DNA from: Amoebidium appalachense
Taxonomy: Eukaryota; Ichthyosporea
DNA length: 64,000 bases
Assembly (NCBI GenBank): GCA_963693365.1
Contig: CAVNZM010000006.1
Span: 2,108,001 to 2,172,000 of the forward strand
Reading direction: 5' to 3'
Part shown: piece by piece, positions 1 to 23,931 of the stretch
Numbering within the stretch: position 1 is the stretch's first letter
Layout of the letters: every line of letters starts with the position of its first letter
Translations under genes and position numbers: made by a program
The notes under the pieces: model-generated
The model's input: only the letters and a program-made list of their open reading frames with translations
What the model was told of the DNA's origin: nothing
Databases searched by the model: none

Positions 1-443
1 ACTTTCAAAGCCCAGGTTTACATCCAGCTGTATCCGTGTAGCTAGCAGGCAGGATGTAAGCCCTGTCACACACATGTAGCCTGTGAGATCTCTTCGTGCC
101 ATAGTATGAGGTCTCCAATAAAACAGCGCATACAAAAGCCAATAAAGAGTCTTGCAATCGTGTTTCTCCAACAGCTACAAGTATACACACTCGTGAATTT
201 TCCTAATCGACACACCGCAATACCTCGCAAGTAGCAAAAACAATCTGCGGGGCACGCGAATGTAAAAACAACAAGAGCAGGTATGGTACAAAAGAGAGAG
301 AGAAGGTAAGGTAAGGTACATCAGTGCAAGAAAGAATGTTATGTTGAAACCCATATGATCATAAAATGGGTTGGGAGAACTAAGACATGTGTTATGCGCG
401 GCTCATGTATCACTTGTGCAAGCGTGTCTGCATCTGTGGACAG

Positions 444-479
<36 letters not shown>

Positions 480-1086
480 CCCGCCCGCCCGCCCGTGGAA
501 TCCCTGCGATTCTACATGCTGAAGTTCGCAAGTGTTGTATTGCATCGGTAGGTGGTGAATAAAAAGACATGGCGTTGGGCCGCAAGCAGGAAGGGGGACG
601 GGGAGGACTGGGCCGGAAGGGGGGGGAGGGGGGGAATGTGTTATAGAGTACCAAGTACACATTCATGACGGACAACACAGAGCCGACTTTGCAAAAAGAG
701 TCATACACAAAGAGTTGGGGGTAAGGGAGGGGGGGGGGGGGGGGGGAGGGGGGGGAGGGGGTATGAAGAAATTCTAAGAATAAGCAAGGGCACAGGGACG
801 GAAAAGGAAGAGGACGAGGTGTGGGGCAAGGGAGGAGGAAGGGAGGGAGCCAGAGAGGGAGGGTGCAAGAGGTAAGGGGGGGAGGGAGAAGGAGGGCAGA
901 TTGAGGGAGGGAGGGAGGGTGGGTGGGCAAAGGAAGATAAAAGAGGACGAGAGAGAGAGGGAAGAAAGAGAGGAGAGTGACAGAGGGAGGGAGAGAGAGA
1001 GGGGGGGGGGGGGGGGGGGAGTCGAGGGGCGGAGAAGGGAGGAGCGGTGGGTGGAGGTGGAGGGGGGGAGGGGGGAGTAAGCATAC
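1..1086. other. MAT1 intron 2 (no exon recognised)
   Basis: This is downstream intronic sequence of the minus-strand MAT1 gene. It holds a C tract (about 444-478) running into a CCCG repeat, purine-rich G tracts at about 727-770 and 1000-1080, and a truncated copy of the dispersed repeat near 634-712. Open frames here are low-complexity. I read both strands for the expected MAT1 coiled-coil region and did not find it. Confidence 0.6.
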
Positions 1087-2748
<1,662 letters not shown>

Positions 2749-3114
2749 TTTCGTTTTATAGTGGTACTGATGCGTGAACACTGGAAAGCTAATAGCTAGG
2801 TTGGGCCTTACGTATCTACCTCATCCTATGACATATCCATCAAGCACTCCAAAAACAGATCCTGCACGACATTATTGCAGTTGTGCTCGTGAATCTGTAT
2901 CGCAAACAAATAGTATTACCAACGCATGCCTCTATTATACGAGTTTAAATGCGTGACTATGATACTGCGGCCCTCTAGCTACCATAACAACTAACATGGA
3001 ACTCTTTGTGGCAGTGCAAAGTTGGGCAAAGCAGCGAAGCATCATCTTCATGGTGCCGCGCAAACACCCGTGGCTCTCGGTCCACGCACAAGATGCTCAT
3101 CCTCGCCTGCGCAT

Positions 3115-3169
<55 letters not shown>

Positions 3170-3302
3170 CTGCAAAAAAAGGGAGTACAGTACATACAGT
3201 AAAGAGGAGGAGGGCTTGAGGAGGAGGGCTTGGTATACATAGGGTTCGGTGTCAATAAACGTTGTGAAAGCTGACACACCCAATAAGCATATTCAATCCC
3301 CA

Positions 3303-3340
<38 letters not shown>

Positions 3341-3542
3341 CTTTTTTTTTTTTTTGCAATCGGGTGGTTGGTTCTCACGCGTTCGCAGCACAGCTGCGTG
3401 CTTCCCAAGCTCAAGGGCACCCGCCGAGCACACAGATACACACACAAGCTTCACGCACAGGTCAAGATAAACATCCCTTTCCCTCAAGACAAACGGCAAA
3501 ATTCGAAGAACTGAGCTGCAGATGCGGCTTATATTCAATAAG

Positions 3543-3584
<42 letters not shown>

Positions 3585-4973
3585 CCCCCCACGCGCCCAG
3601 AAAACCAGTAAAACCATTCCAACTAGTTAACTTACTGATCAGTTATTTTGCGTATAAGTTTCACAAACTACTTGACTGGTGAGGAGCTTGCTCGCCCGTA
3701 GCAGGGCGGTAAGCTGATAGAAATGAAAAACAGAAGCAGACGGAATGTCTCTACATCGGAAAGAGGCTCTGGGTGAAAGCAAAAAAAAAAAAAAAAAAGA
3801 ACCTTTAATGGGCCTGCCCGGATCCGGATGATACTGCCATGCATATGGTGCTTGTCTGTGTGTGTGTGTGACTGAGTGCGAGCAGAAGAAGGGCACTAGT
3901 GAACATAAAGAGTGACCGCGTCTGTGTGTGCATGCAGGGGAGGAGGGGAGGAAGGATGGATGGGCAGGAGAGAGGTAGGGGGTTGTTCGAATAGGGTATC
4001 AGAGGCTCGTGCGGACACCGGCATACGTGCACTTGCCCGCTTTCCAACCCTGCACAAGATGATGCTATTTTTAGCAACGCATCGATCATTGTTTGTGCGC
4101 CCAAGATGAGTCGGGGCAGGCGGGAAAAGGAAAACCGTTTGCGATCTAAGCCCTGGACCAGAGCCTGATTGGCTTCCAAGCCTTTTTTCTATATTTATCT
4201 AATAAACGATTGGCATAAATCACGGTTTCTGACCTTTTAAACAAATATTGAAATTTGGAAATGTAGCAACGGGAATACTTCAAGATTTTGGGCGAGATTA
4301 GAGAAGGGTGGAGCGGAATCCCGAAATTAAGGACCCAAAAGCACGTACTGTTAAAACCCTGATCAGAAATTTTTGAAATACTCTTTTGTGATTGGCTTAG
4401 AAAACGCGCGCCAACTCTACAAACCGTGAGCAGAGCATGTCTCAACGGACACAAATTGTCAGTCGCACACGCATCGCAGTCAGTCAGTCTGTCAGTCTGT
4501 CAGTCTGTCAGTCTGTTACAAGCAAACAAGTCAGAGTTTTGTGATGAAGAAAAACGAGAATCTTCGGATAAACTTGCAGAAGGCGTCTACTAGATAAACA
4601 CAAAAGCAGGTTTATTAGAGAACTAAAAGCGGTAGAGAAGTTAAAAAAAACCGGCGGCTGTTTGAGCACAGTGTTGGGGAGCGTTTCGGGAGACTTCCTT
4701 TTTCCTCCGCAAGACTAAGGTACACATTATAGAAGTTCATGTTTGTCTTTTTTCCAGAACCGGAGAGTCTAGACCGTTCTACTTTTTGCTTTCACGTCAA
4801 TATGTTGTCTCCTATTGCTCTGTTTCGTTGTGTCTTGCTAGAGACGGCCTTTTCCAGCCCAAATTAACGAGGGTAGGGAAGGGTTTTCACTTCTGGCACA
4901 GCTGGCTAAACAAGTTACAAACAGTGAACTAACCACATGTTTGTGTTCGCAGCTCAACGCTATAGCCGTCAAA
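2749..4973. promoter_or_regulatory. Bidirectional intergenic region between MAT1 and cyclin B
   Basis: No supported exon. It contains a G tract (3125-3169), C tracts (3305-3339, 3543-3582), an A run near 3781, a CAGTCTGT tandem repeat (4479-4518) and, nearer cyclin B, clustered CCAAT and E2F-like motifs. A possible 5' UTR intron of cyclin B may end at 4951 (gttcgcag), just before the ATG at 4974. Confidence 0.6.
4167..4414. promoter_or_regulatory. CCAAT-box cluster with an E2F-like site upstream of cyclin B
   Basis: GATTGGC (inverted CCAAT) occurs three times, at 4167-4173, 4208-4214 and 4390-4396. Directly after the third is an E2F-like element on the opposite strand, TTGGCGCGCGTTTT (4401-4414). 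Animal mitotic cyclin promoters are known to use multiple inverted CCAAT boxes bound by NF-Y, and E2F-family sites mark cell-cycle genes in animals and plants. Function here is inferred from motif and position (about 0.6-0.8 kb upstream of the cyclin ATG). Confidence 0.5.
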
Positions 4974-7085
4974 ATGGTTGTCGCCCTAAAAGTAAGTGTA
5001 TATTCTTTTCTTGTTTTGAGTAGTTTTAGCCACGCAGATGTTGTTCATGTCACTGCCTTTTTGTTTGCTTGCATGTGTACGTTCCAAGCAGAGCATAACT
5101 AGTAGAAACACAACGTTATCTTCTGCATAAGAAAAGACGCTATAGCATTGCCAGAAGATAAAGCTTGTGTTATTGTGTGGTTGTATTACGAAGTCATTAC
5201 TTTGTTCATAAGCCTCTTTACTTATTGCCTCACTTTTTTTTTTTTTTTTTGAGATTTCTGCTTGCTGTTTCACTACTCATTACGTTGCCTCGACAGTGTT
5301 TGGCTAGCTGTTGTTATATTTCGGTGCTGACTTCACTTCTCTCAGGGCGCGCGTGCTACAGAGAAGGCCAGCGAGAATGAACCTGTTCTTGCTGGCAAGG
5401 GTAGGGTAACGAGGGCCACTGCCAACCGGCTTAAGACCAAGCAGGACGACAAGCCCAGAAGCGTTCTGGGTGAGATCGGCAACCGTGCAAATGCTGCCCA
5501 AGTAAGGCAAGGCATCAAGAAGGCAACAGCAGCAGTGGCAGAGAACCAGCATGCAAAGAACGAGAAGGTGCTCAAGGAGAAGAAGGACGCCAAGGAGAAG
5601 GTCGTTGCTAAGTCAAGATTCGGACAGGGCCGCCAGAAGCAGGCCGCCGCACCAGTTGAGCATGCACCAGCACTCCAACCGCCCATTCAGGTGTGTATGT
5701 TGTTTCTACTTTCGTTTTTTCCCTTCATCCAACGATCCTTTTTTTTCCCGCACCGCAATTCCGCAATGTTTTCCTCGGGTTGTTTGTTTGAGTTAACGTC
5801 TCGCACTAAATAAGCCTAATAGTCGTATGATGACCAAGGTCCGAGCCTCTGCTCACGGGTTTTTCCTGCAGAGAACCACGAGGAGGAGCAGCCTGGCAAA
5901 AGAACAGAAGGAAGAGATTGCCCAAGGAGAGTCATCACAATGCGGCCCAGCAGCACCCATCGATGTGGGTTGTGTGTGGGAAAGACATTAGTTCGTTTCT
6001 TGTTTTTCAGCAAGATCCTGCACTGTAAGCTAAGAAGTGGACTTCATTTTTATTATGATGGCTTGTGTCTCTTGACCTTTTGTAGTGGGTAGCTGGCTTG
6101 CCTCTCATCGTCACATCTGTTGCCTGTTGCATGGTCCCTCATTCTCCATTTCCTAGCAGGCGCCACCAGCACCAGCACCAGCACCAGCAGTCATCGAGAT
6201 CGACTCAGAACCAGAGGCCAGCGGTGCACCCCCAGTGGTTATGGAGCGCCCAGAGAGCGATTTGGCAAACAACATTGCGGGGATGGGTCTTGCATCATCA
6301 CATAAGCTCGGCGTTCTGGCACCTCCCATTCTTTCTGCACCGCTTATTGACGGTGAAGGTGTGTGATTCGTAGCTGCTGGTGAAATCTTTCTTTTCTACT
6401 TCAAGCACGTTAAGATACCCAAACTTTTTTTTTCAAGTTCACGTGTTATTGCTTTTGTCTCTAGCTCTCTCACCCATCACCTACATAGCTCTCGTGTAAT
6501 TCTACAGCCAAGGGTCCCCCCCTTCCCCAAGCACCCACCCACCCACCCATTTCGTGTTGCCATAGTTTCGGGAATCTTCTAGACAAGGGAGAAGATAATG
6601 TTTTTCTCGAGCACACAAAATACAGTTTGGAGACACACCAAGCAGGTGTTAACATGCCTGTTGCAGTTGCTCCCGGGGTCATCGACATTGACTTTGAGGA
6701 TATCGGCTACCCCGAGTTTGTGCCGGAGTATGTCAAGGACATCTACAGCTATCTGCGCGTTGTCGAGGTAAATCACAATTACACTCTTTCGACACGTTCC
6801 CCTCAACATTCTGTGCTTGTATGTGCTTTTTAGTTGTTTCTGAGAATGCTTTTCCAGATTGGCGCGCAACTGTCCTTGCTAGAACACAGAGATTCGCATA
6901 AGCTGCTTGATATAAATTGCTTCTGTATACCTTTGGCTGTTTTGTATGTGCCGAAAAATTGGGTTCATGATTCATTTTACTGGTCCCTCCTCCATCTCTT
7001 CCTCCTTTCACTTCGTTTTTTCCCCCGTGTTTTATTTTGCTTGACCAGCACGCGCACGCACACACACATATTCTGTCGCGCTCCA

Positions 7086-7122
<37 letters not shown>

Positions 7123-7386
7123 TCCCCACTCATTCACAATTCCGGTGCCAAACCTAACATCTGCGCTATCCCCCCCTCCCCCCCTTCCGGCGCAGGTTAA
7201 CCATCACGTGCGGCCCGACTACATGAGCAAGCAGACGGAGATCACACACAAGATGCGGTCGATCCTTGTCAACTGGCTGGTGGAGGTGCACCTCAAGTTC
7301 AACCTGCTGCAGGAGTCCCTCTACCTGTGTGTCTCTCTCATCGACCGCTACCTCTCGGTCGAGACCGTCCAGAGGTAGTACCCCCC

Positions 7387-7417
<31 letters not shown>

Positions 7418-7841
7418 AAAAAAAAAAAAAGAAAGAAAGAAAGAAAAAGCGAAAGAAAGAAAAAGAAAAAAAAAAAAAAAAAAAAAAAAAAAACACACAC
7501 GCACACGCACACAGACGCACACACAGAAGGCAACTTCGAATGGGGAATGTATCATACTCTCGTCCGTTCTGTAGCCTTGCTCCCTTGCTCTTGTCTTGAA
7601 CCCCCCTCCCCCCCCCCCCCCCCCCCCCCCCTTTTCCCCATGTTCCTCCAGAGCCTGGCCTGGGCATATCCGGTCTTTGTGTTGTCCCTTTCTTTAGGGC
7701 CGTGCTGACTGGTGGTGGTGCAGGGACAAGCTGCAGCTGGTGGGGGTCACGTGCATGCTGATTGCCAGCAAGTTCGAGGAGATCTACGCCCCTGAGGTCC
7801 GTGACTTCATCTACATCTGCGAGGAGGTGCATAGATCCCCC

Positions 7842-7872
<31 letters not shown>

Positions 7873-7886
7873 AAAAAAAAAAAAAG

Positions 7887-7930
<44 letters not shown>

Positions 7931-7976
7931 GGAGTCACAGCTTGTTGCAAGTGAATCACAAAATAGCCCCAGCTTC

Positions 7977-8039
<63 letters not shown>

Positions 8040-8862
8040 CGCCTTCAAAGCACAAGTCTGACCCTAGTTTGTGTGCAGGCATACACGCGGGAGGAGATTC
8101 TCGAGATGGAGCGCAAGATCCTCAACACCCTCAAGTTCCGGATCGGCAGCGCCTACGCCCTGCACTTCCTGCGCCGCATGTCAAAGTCTGCAGATGCCGT
8201 AACTATCCCCCCCCCCCCCCCCTCCCTCTCCCCCTCTCCCCCTCCCTGCCGCCTTTTCCGTCCTTTTCCCTCTTCTTCCTCTCTCCTCGCACTCCCTTCT
8301 CCTCTTCCCCCCTCTCTCTTTCCCATTAACCTCTCCCCATTCTCCCTTCCGGCTTCTCCTGCATGTTAGGGTTCACCGACATCCACCCTGGCTATTGGTG
8401 GGCCACCAACTGACTGTATAAGACCCACACAGACGCCCGAGTGCCACACGATGGGCAAGTACCTTGTGGAGCTGACTATCACCAACCCCGACATGCTCAA
8501 GTACAAGCAGTCCGAGATTGCGGCCGGCTGCCTCTATCTCTCCCTCAAGATGCTCGAGTTGACCGAATGGGTGTGCATCCATCCCCCCCCCCCCTTCCCC
8601 CTCCGTCCTTTCTCCCCTTTAAACAAATCCACACACATACACACACACACACACACAGCATCACCAAGAGACACGCACGATTGAGCACCCAAGTACTCTG
8701 CCTCTGCCTCAATCAACCCATGTCTTTCGTGAGGTGTACATCATAGCGTGGAAGCAGATTAGGGAGAGAACACTGTTCTTGAATCACAGAGACACCAACT
8801 TTGTCCTCTTTCACCTAGCCTTTCTGTCCCTCTACGGCATGCAGCTGAAGGAAAACTAACGA

Positions 8863-8907
<45 letters not shown>

Positions 8908-8914
8908 TCTCTCT

Positions 8915-8948
<34 letters not shown>

Positions 8949-9422
8949 TGCCATGATTGAGCACTACAGCGGCTACACCAAGGGGCAGGTGATCCCCATA
9001 GCCACGGAGATGGCAGCGTTCATCAAGGGCATCGACACGTACGCCTACCAGGCCACACACAAGAAGTACCAGAGCCAGCGGTTCTACAGGTATGTGTACG
9101 CTTGTGTTCTTCTAATCATTGTACGGCACCTTTTTCTCCTTTTTCTTTGCCCATGTTTTTCAAGATAAGCTCACAAGGTTTTGAGTATTGTCTTCGGTCG
9201 CTCCATCCAGTGTCTTTCCCCTCGTTCTTGTATTCTTTCCCTTCTTTCCCCTCGTTCTTGTACTCCTTCCCTTCTTTTCTCTCGTTCTTGTACTCCTCCC
9301 CTTCTTCTCCAACACTTTTCCTTGTATTCCTTTAAAATACACATTGTAACCCCACGATCCACACCACACACAGGATCGCCTACATGGTCAACACGCGCAT
9401 CAAGGAGATCACCCTCGACTGA
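4974..9422 (+). CDS. CCNB: B-type (mitotic) cyclin
   Basis: Complete gene. Exons: 4974-4991, 5346-5690, 5872-5964, 6157-6358, 6667-6767, 7196-7374, 7724-7826, 8079-8198, 8433-8570, 8947-9089, 9374-9422; phases agree throughout and give about 496 aa. Exon 5 could instead start at 6646, which adds 7 aa in the same frame. The N-terminus carries a destruction box RSVLGEIGN (residues 44-52), the APC/C degradation signal, in a Lys/Ala-rich tail; exon 4 has a Pro-Ala repeat. Cyclin box 1 contains [13 protein letters not shown] (273-285) and [20 protein letters not shown], both hallmark cyclin B segments. Box 2 follows in exons 8-10. The protein should bind and activate Cdk1 at G2/M. The ATG is the first in frame and is followed by the strong donor gtaagt. 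Introns 6-9 each start with a C tract within 12 nt of the donor. Confidence 0.95.
9214..9303. repeat. 30-bp minisatellite, 3 units, in cyclin B intron 10
   Basis: CTCGTTCTTG recurs exactly 30 bp apart at 9221, 9251 and 9281, within pyrimidine-rich units. Intronic; no coding role seen. Confidence 0.85.
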
Positions 9423-10853
9423 GTGCCCCTGCTGGCAGGCCATCTTTGTCGTGACGTGACATCTCCATTCCGCATTTCTGGACTGTTTTCTGTCAGTTTC
9501 TGTATGTAGCTGCAAGTCGCCAGGGCTGGTCCCCAGCGTACTGTTTGCATTGTTTTGTCTCCCAGCCGCTGGATCAGGTTTGTGTGACCGTAGGCCAATC
9601 ACAAAACATTTGGGTGTTGTTTTTTATTATCATACAACTAGGGTATCTATCTACATATATCATATCTATCTACTTAGCGTGATAGATAGTGGTTACAGAG
9701 CCTGGCTTTGACCGGGCAAGAAGAGTAGACAAAGAATATACGAGTATGCTGTTTTTAGGACTGCTGATACCTGAAGGAAATGAAAACATGTGGTGTTTTC
9801 ATAGGGCGCATGGCGCTAAATATGGCGATTCTGGAGCAGGTGTAGCATGTAGGGTTTGAAATTAAAGGTTGTGTTCCTGGGTACATGCGGTAATTGTTAA
9901 CTGTAAGGGGCAATATTGCTCTGAGTCTGTGGCTGACTGGCCAGAGAGCTCTTTTTTCCAAATTAGTGTGGTGTCATTGTGCAACAAAAGGAATAAAGTC
10001 AACATGACTCCCGTCACCATCAACAACAACAACACTCTCCATCAACAACAACATTTTAACCCCCCCCCCCCCCCCCCCCCCCCAGGCGGTAGTAGCTTGT
10101 GCCCTGCCTCACCATCTCACGGAAATATATATGTACCACACTTTGACGCAATTCGGTCTGAAGGCTGGGTTGGCTTGTGAGCTCCCAAGGGTTATATACA
10201 ATATAGATATGTGTGTGTGAAAGCTGGGTGCTTTTAAAAGCATCTCTCGTGACCCGGGCCCAGGGACGTCCACCCGGTGCTTAACATGAATCCAAGTGTT
10301 TGTGCATTTCAGAATCATTTTATTCTAACGAGCTCTTGCAACATGTGCACGTGTGCAACATGACTAATGTCACATACATGATAACGTACAGTAGGCTCTC
10401 AATGTTTTGGCACCACCACAAATTGCAGCAGTGTTAATTTGGGCTGCTATCCTAGTATATATACAGTTCATTTTCATTTTCACTGCATCTTTCGCCAGCA
10501 ATATGTGTACACCAAGCACATGTCACACACCGCATGTGCGTGTGTCATCATGGAATCAAAACACCAATCGCAAACCGACGCCCGTGTGCCAGTGCCATAC
10601 ATGTATACAATCAAATCTCTGCCCTGCACCATTCGCATGTGTTGTACACATCTAATGCATAGTTATACACTCACGTATACGTACATAAACAATTCACCCA
10701 CTCTGGTGGGCCGGCCATATAATTAGACTTCAAATGTCTGACTGGCGTAACAAGCAGTCCCATATACACTATCATTCATTCCTCTGGCAATCACATTGTT
10801 GCACCACATGTGGTTCATTGTCCAAACCTACAAGTCTTGCCCTAAAACTAGTC

Positions 10854-10888
<35 letters not shown>

Positions 10889-11179
10889 ACACACACACCC
10901 ACCCACCCACCCACAAACACACACACACACACACAAAAAAAAACTAAAAAAAACTTGAACCCTTGAACCCAACCAACCCAACCCAACCCAACATGTGCTT
11001 TCGATGTACACAAAACCACCCAAAACCAGTGTACAATAGATGTGTATATGTGTTTTTGTGAGAACGTGCATGACACTGTGTACGCGGTGTGTGCACGTGT
11101 GTGCTTGTGTTGGAAATGTGTGCGCAAGTGAAAAAAGAAACGGAAAGAAGCGAGTCAAAGGGGAGTTCATGACGTCATT
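9423..11179. other. Convergent intergenic region between cyclin B and the mitochondrial carrier
   Basis: This is the 3' flank of two converging genes. A canonical AATAAA lies at 9992-9997, about 570 nt after the cyclin stop, and may be its poly(A) signal. There are C tracts at about 10061-10083 and 10857-10888, followed by CA and ACCC repeats. No exon is supported on either strand. Confidence 0.5.
9992..9997 (+). terminator. Candidate poly(A) signal of cyclin B
   Basis: AATAAA is the first canonical hexamer after the cyclin stop codon at 9420-9422. The distance is long, so a closer non-canonical signal is possible. Confidence 0.3.
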
Positions 11180-19178
<7,999 letters not shown>

Positions 19179-20236
19179 TGCCGGAGATTTTGCGAGAAAA
19201 TATTAAATTCGAGAGTTAGAGAACTTGATTTAAATGTTTCCAATGTTGAAACCGGGAAATGGGACGCTTTGTGAGCCGTGTCAGCTGTGTGGTAGGAAGC
19301 TACAGTGCAGCGTCCAACTTGGTTGCAACTACAAATTGAGTGAAAAAAAGGTGCCTTCGGTGCTGAGAAAAGCGGCGAGTAATGCAAATTTCAAATGCTA
19401 GTTAGACTATTGAGAGTATGCTTCTTGAGTACGTAAAACACTGAAGAAAAAACAGCGAGCATGTACCGATTCCGATCCCTTGCACATTAAAAGAAAACGT
19501 AAAACGTGTGGCACACGCTGTGCATGTGTTCTTGGCGTTCGTGATTCTGACGAATGCTCAGTTGGTTGGTTATTGGTCAACCAGTGGGTCCGCGATTGAG
19601 ATCTTGGCTCTACATAAAAATGATATTAAAAAGGGCTTATGATTCTCACCCTGATTGTAAAACTTTTAAGCTAATCTTCCTCAGCATTTAGCATTTGTTT
19701 TTGTTAAAACAATATGTAGATTACCGGAAGATAAGAAACCAATCATCCGCCAGGGCATGAAAGAAAGGCGCGTGAGCCAGCTTCGGCCGTTACAACACCG
19801 CGTTTTGGGAGTCCCGGACTCAACTTTCGTGAATGAAAGCGAGGGAGATTTAGTGGTAATAGGCTCTCAAACTCTGACATATAATCATACAGTCAGTGAT
19901 AATAATTTACAAGTAACTTTTGCTTCTGGTAGGGCTTTTGGGAAGGCGCATAAATTTCTTTGAGCAAGCCTGATTTCTTTCTGTGATTTTGAAGGACAAT
20001 GATCAGTGCGTGAAGGGGTCACTGAGTAGAGACGAAAGACGACGCATGTTTTTAGAAAATTGAGAGAGGTTGTAGCACAAAGAAAGGCAGGGTAGTTAAA
20101 GGTGTGCGAAAGGAGGTTGCACACCTGGCGTGAACTGGCACAGAAACTTAATTGAACTCTGTGTACAGTCTTGGAAATTTTGACCGTGTGAATTGCGGAG
20201 GTGCACGGACGGCCGGAGAGGTCTTTTCATCCGAAA
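19179..20236. promoter_or_regulatory. Divergent promoter region between SLC25A32-like carrier and RbBP5
   Basis: A 1,058-nt region between two divergent start codons, free of long homopolymers and much less repetitive than its surroundings. An inverted CCAAT-type ATTGG occurs near 19570. Short open frames here show no similarity I recognise. Confidence 0.55.
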
Positions 20237-21062
20237 ATGAATATTGCCTTAATGGGTAGGTGCTTCTGAACCTCGTGTCTACACCAAGTGTGTGTGCGCA
20301 TGTGTGTGCATGTGGCAGAAAAAGGGGGGTTTGGGGGAGTGGGGGGGGAGGGGGAGAGAGAGGGAGGGAGGGAGGGAGGGAGGGAGGTAGAGAGAGAGAG
20401 AACGAGAGAACAGAGAGAGAAGGAAGGGAGAAAGACGAAGGGGAAAGAGATTGAGAAAAAAGAAGAGACGGAGGGGGGGGAAGTAGGGGAGAGAGAGAGG
20501 GAGGGAGGGAGAGATGAGGGAGCGGGAGGGGGGGTAAGGGAGGAGGCAACAGAGGAGGGGAGGGAGTAGGCAGAGAGGAGAAGGAGGAACAGAGATTAGA
20601 GGGGAATGGAAAACGCATTGGGAGGTAGTGGTTCGTTGGCAGACGACAGGCAGCCGGGCGACAGAGGGTCAGTGAGGAAGGGGATGAGGGGTGGGTGAGT
20701 GGGTTGTGGGGGGGGGAGAGGGGGATGGGGGGCACGAGAGAGAGGAGGAGTTGGGCTTACGATTGGGAGTTGGGAGTTGGTAAAGGAGGGAAGACGGAGG
20801 GTGGTGGGGAGGGGAGGGAGTGGAAGGGGGGGGGGAGGGGGGGGGGGGTTGCTTTCAGCCATGAGAGCAGCAAGGTGTGCTGGTTGCCGTGAAGGAGTCG
20901 GCACATGTGGTCCTTATGGATTGTTCTGCCCCCCAAATAATAATGATCGTTTCGGATGTTATGTTCTGTTCTAACCGACACTACCCCTTTCTCCCTTCCA
21001 CTTTTACACCTCCTTCGCCCGCCTCCTTTTATTTCTCACACACCGTTCCCACTCTGTGCCCC

Positions 21063-21109
<47 letters not shown>

Positions 21110-21463
21110 TTCCTCTCCCTCCACCCCCGCCCTCTTCTCTTCTCCTGGTGCAATCGGCTGGGCCAAAACAGAAAACTTCCGTCGAGGGTACTGCCCCGAG
21201 GTAGGTCACAGCGTCTTTCCGTCTGTTTTAGGAGATTCAATTGTACACACAACTAGCACATAGCTTTAAGCTGTATAATAACGTTAACTTGTGGGTGTCT
21301 GACATTTCGACGCCTAACAAAGAGACGTTTCTCCTCGGTGGCATAGGAGAGGATTATTGCCACGGGGGGGGAGGGGGGCGGGGGGGGGGGGGGGGGGGGG
21401 GGGCAGTATTTGGAGGTAGTGGAGAAGGTGGCTTTTTGAGTTAGTGGTGGTTTGTGTGTGTCC

Positions 21464-21511
<48 letters not shown>

Positions 21512-21652
21512 CTGTGCCTGTGTGTGTGTGTCGGTGTCTGTGTCGGTGTCTGTGTTTGAGTGTGTCGCCAGGGGGGGAAGGAGGGGGGGGGGGGGGGGGG
21601 GGCTTGTTTGTTTAAGTTCGAACAGAGAGGAGAGATAATTGGGTGTGTGTGT

Positions 21653-21686
<34 letters not shown>

Positions 21687-22757
21687 TGTTACCACGGTTC
21701 GAAGGGGTGTTAGTGGAAAGAGTGTTATGGGAAAGAAACTGGCAATGCTCGTAGCTTTAGTTTGCCTCCTAAAAGGGGGTTTCTTTTGGGATTTTGGATC
21801 GGGCCAGATTCAAAAGAGGTGTATGCTTTTATGATTGGCGTGATCGCACCAAACAGCTATTTTACTTGAGGAAAGAGCCCCTAAACGGCGAAAAAGAATC
21901 CCCCTTTACCTTCTATTAACTCCATGTTTTGTGACCTTTGCAGTATATTGAAACGAGTCTGGAGGAGGGTAAAGCCACATCGATTGCCTTCAACCGGCGT
22001 GGTACTTTTATTGCTGCCGGCTGCGAGGATGGGAAACTCATGGTGGGTGATGCCTTGAAACGCACACATGTTGTGTGTGTCGGGGCGGGGGATGAAAAAG
22101 GAAAATGGGAGGAGGTGGTGGGTGGGTGGGCGGGCATGCCAGGGATATGTACTTAGCGAAATCACATGGTGAGAAAATTAGGGGGGATAAAATTGAGGAG
22201 AGGGGACCGGTGGGGAATAGGGACAGACAAATACTACACTCTGGTGATGGGGGGACGTGATTTTTTTGTTGGTTGGTGGTGGTAGTGGTGTTGGTTGGTT
22301 GGAGAGGGGGGGGGGGGAGGGGGGGGGGGGGGGGGGGGGTGCATGCTAATGGATGGTGAAGGAAAGAAGATAGAAACTGAAACTTGCACGCTTTTAGCAA
22401 GGAAAAGAGAGTATGCAAACATACGTGGGTGATAAATGGTCATGGGAATCGAACGAGGGAGAAGAGTAGATAAAAGGACGGCGAAAGGGGAGGTTAAGAG
22501 AAGTCAGATTGCAATGTGCAGGCAGATACTAACTGGGCACTGGTAGATCTATGACCTCAATACGTTGGCATCGGTAAGAACACTGTCTGCACACTCAAAG
22601 CCAATCACGGGAATCAGGTGAGACCCCCCCCCCCCCCCCCCCCCCCCCTTCCCTCCCCCCCCGGTTTTCCTCCTCTGCTAAAAGGCCTTTGCCTGTGCCT
22701 CTTGTCTTGCCTGCTTGGCGCCCATAAGCACACATGCACGCACATAGACAGCAACGG

Positions 22758-22849
<92 letters not shown>

Positions 22850-23550
22850 ACACACGTGCACACACATGCACACACACATACATGCACACATGCACTCACA
22901 CACACTCATACACATACACATGCACGCTCGGCATACACAACACACGCAGGCACATGCACACACTCGCATACACAGGCACACAAGCACACAAGCACATACC
23001 CAGAAAGAACCAAACAACCGTTCACTGGCTTGGCTGAATGAGCACACCTAACGTATGTATACCCCCCCCCCCCCCCCCCCCCCCCCCTCCTATTCAGGAT
23101 TGTCATCAGAAAACAACTTGCTTCCTCCATTGCTTCTACCCCACACCCCCCTCCAAATAATACTAACAGTATTAATATTATTATTACTACAATAATAATA
23201 ATAATAACAACAACAACAACAATAATAAATGCACACCCACCCATGCAAGCATGTACACACACCCACACACCCACACACGTACACACAAACACACACACAC
23301 GCACACGCACGCACACACACACACTTACACAACACACCCACACACACACACCGTCTAGCTGGATGCGCAATGGCCGCTTTGTCCTGACCGTTGCTGCCGG
23401 GGAGTGCACGGTGCACCTGTGGGATCTTGTGACGTCACAGCTAGCCGGCAGCTTCAGCCTGCCTGCCCCTCTCGTGGCTGCACAGCTACATCCAAGACGA
23501 ATGTATGCACATCCGTGTCTTACCTATCTCCTTCTCTACTATCTCGCACC

Positions 23551-23601
<51 letters not shown>

Positions 23602-23897
23602 AGCGTCGTATAAACGCGGGCTAAGGGGTCGAAACTCAGACGCAATTGATGACTTGGGCCCTCCCTGAGGATGGGCTCTGCTTATGACGCATACTGTGCG
23701 CGCATGGCTGATGCTGCATACTTGAATGTTTGCCTTTGCATGTGTCCTGCACCATGCTTCTCATCGTGTATGCGTACTTCGTACTGTTTTCCGCATTCAA
23801 CCCCCCCCCCTCCCCCCCCCCCCCCCCCCCCCGCCGCCTCTCCGCACCTCCCCCCACCCCCACCCACCCAGCCACACACCCCACCCTTTCCCTCCTC

Positions 23898-23931
<34 letters not shown>

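Noticed and set aside
22760-23000. Regular arrays considered as CRISPR-like
   Set aside because: They are dinucleotide microsatellites in introns of a spliceosomal eukaryotic gene, with no spacers.
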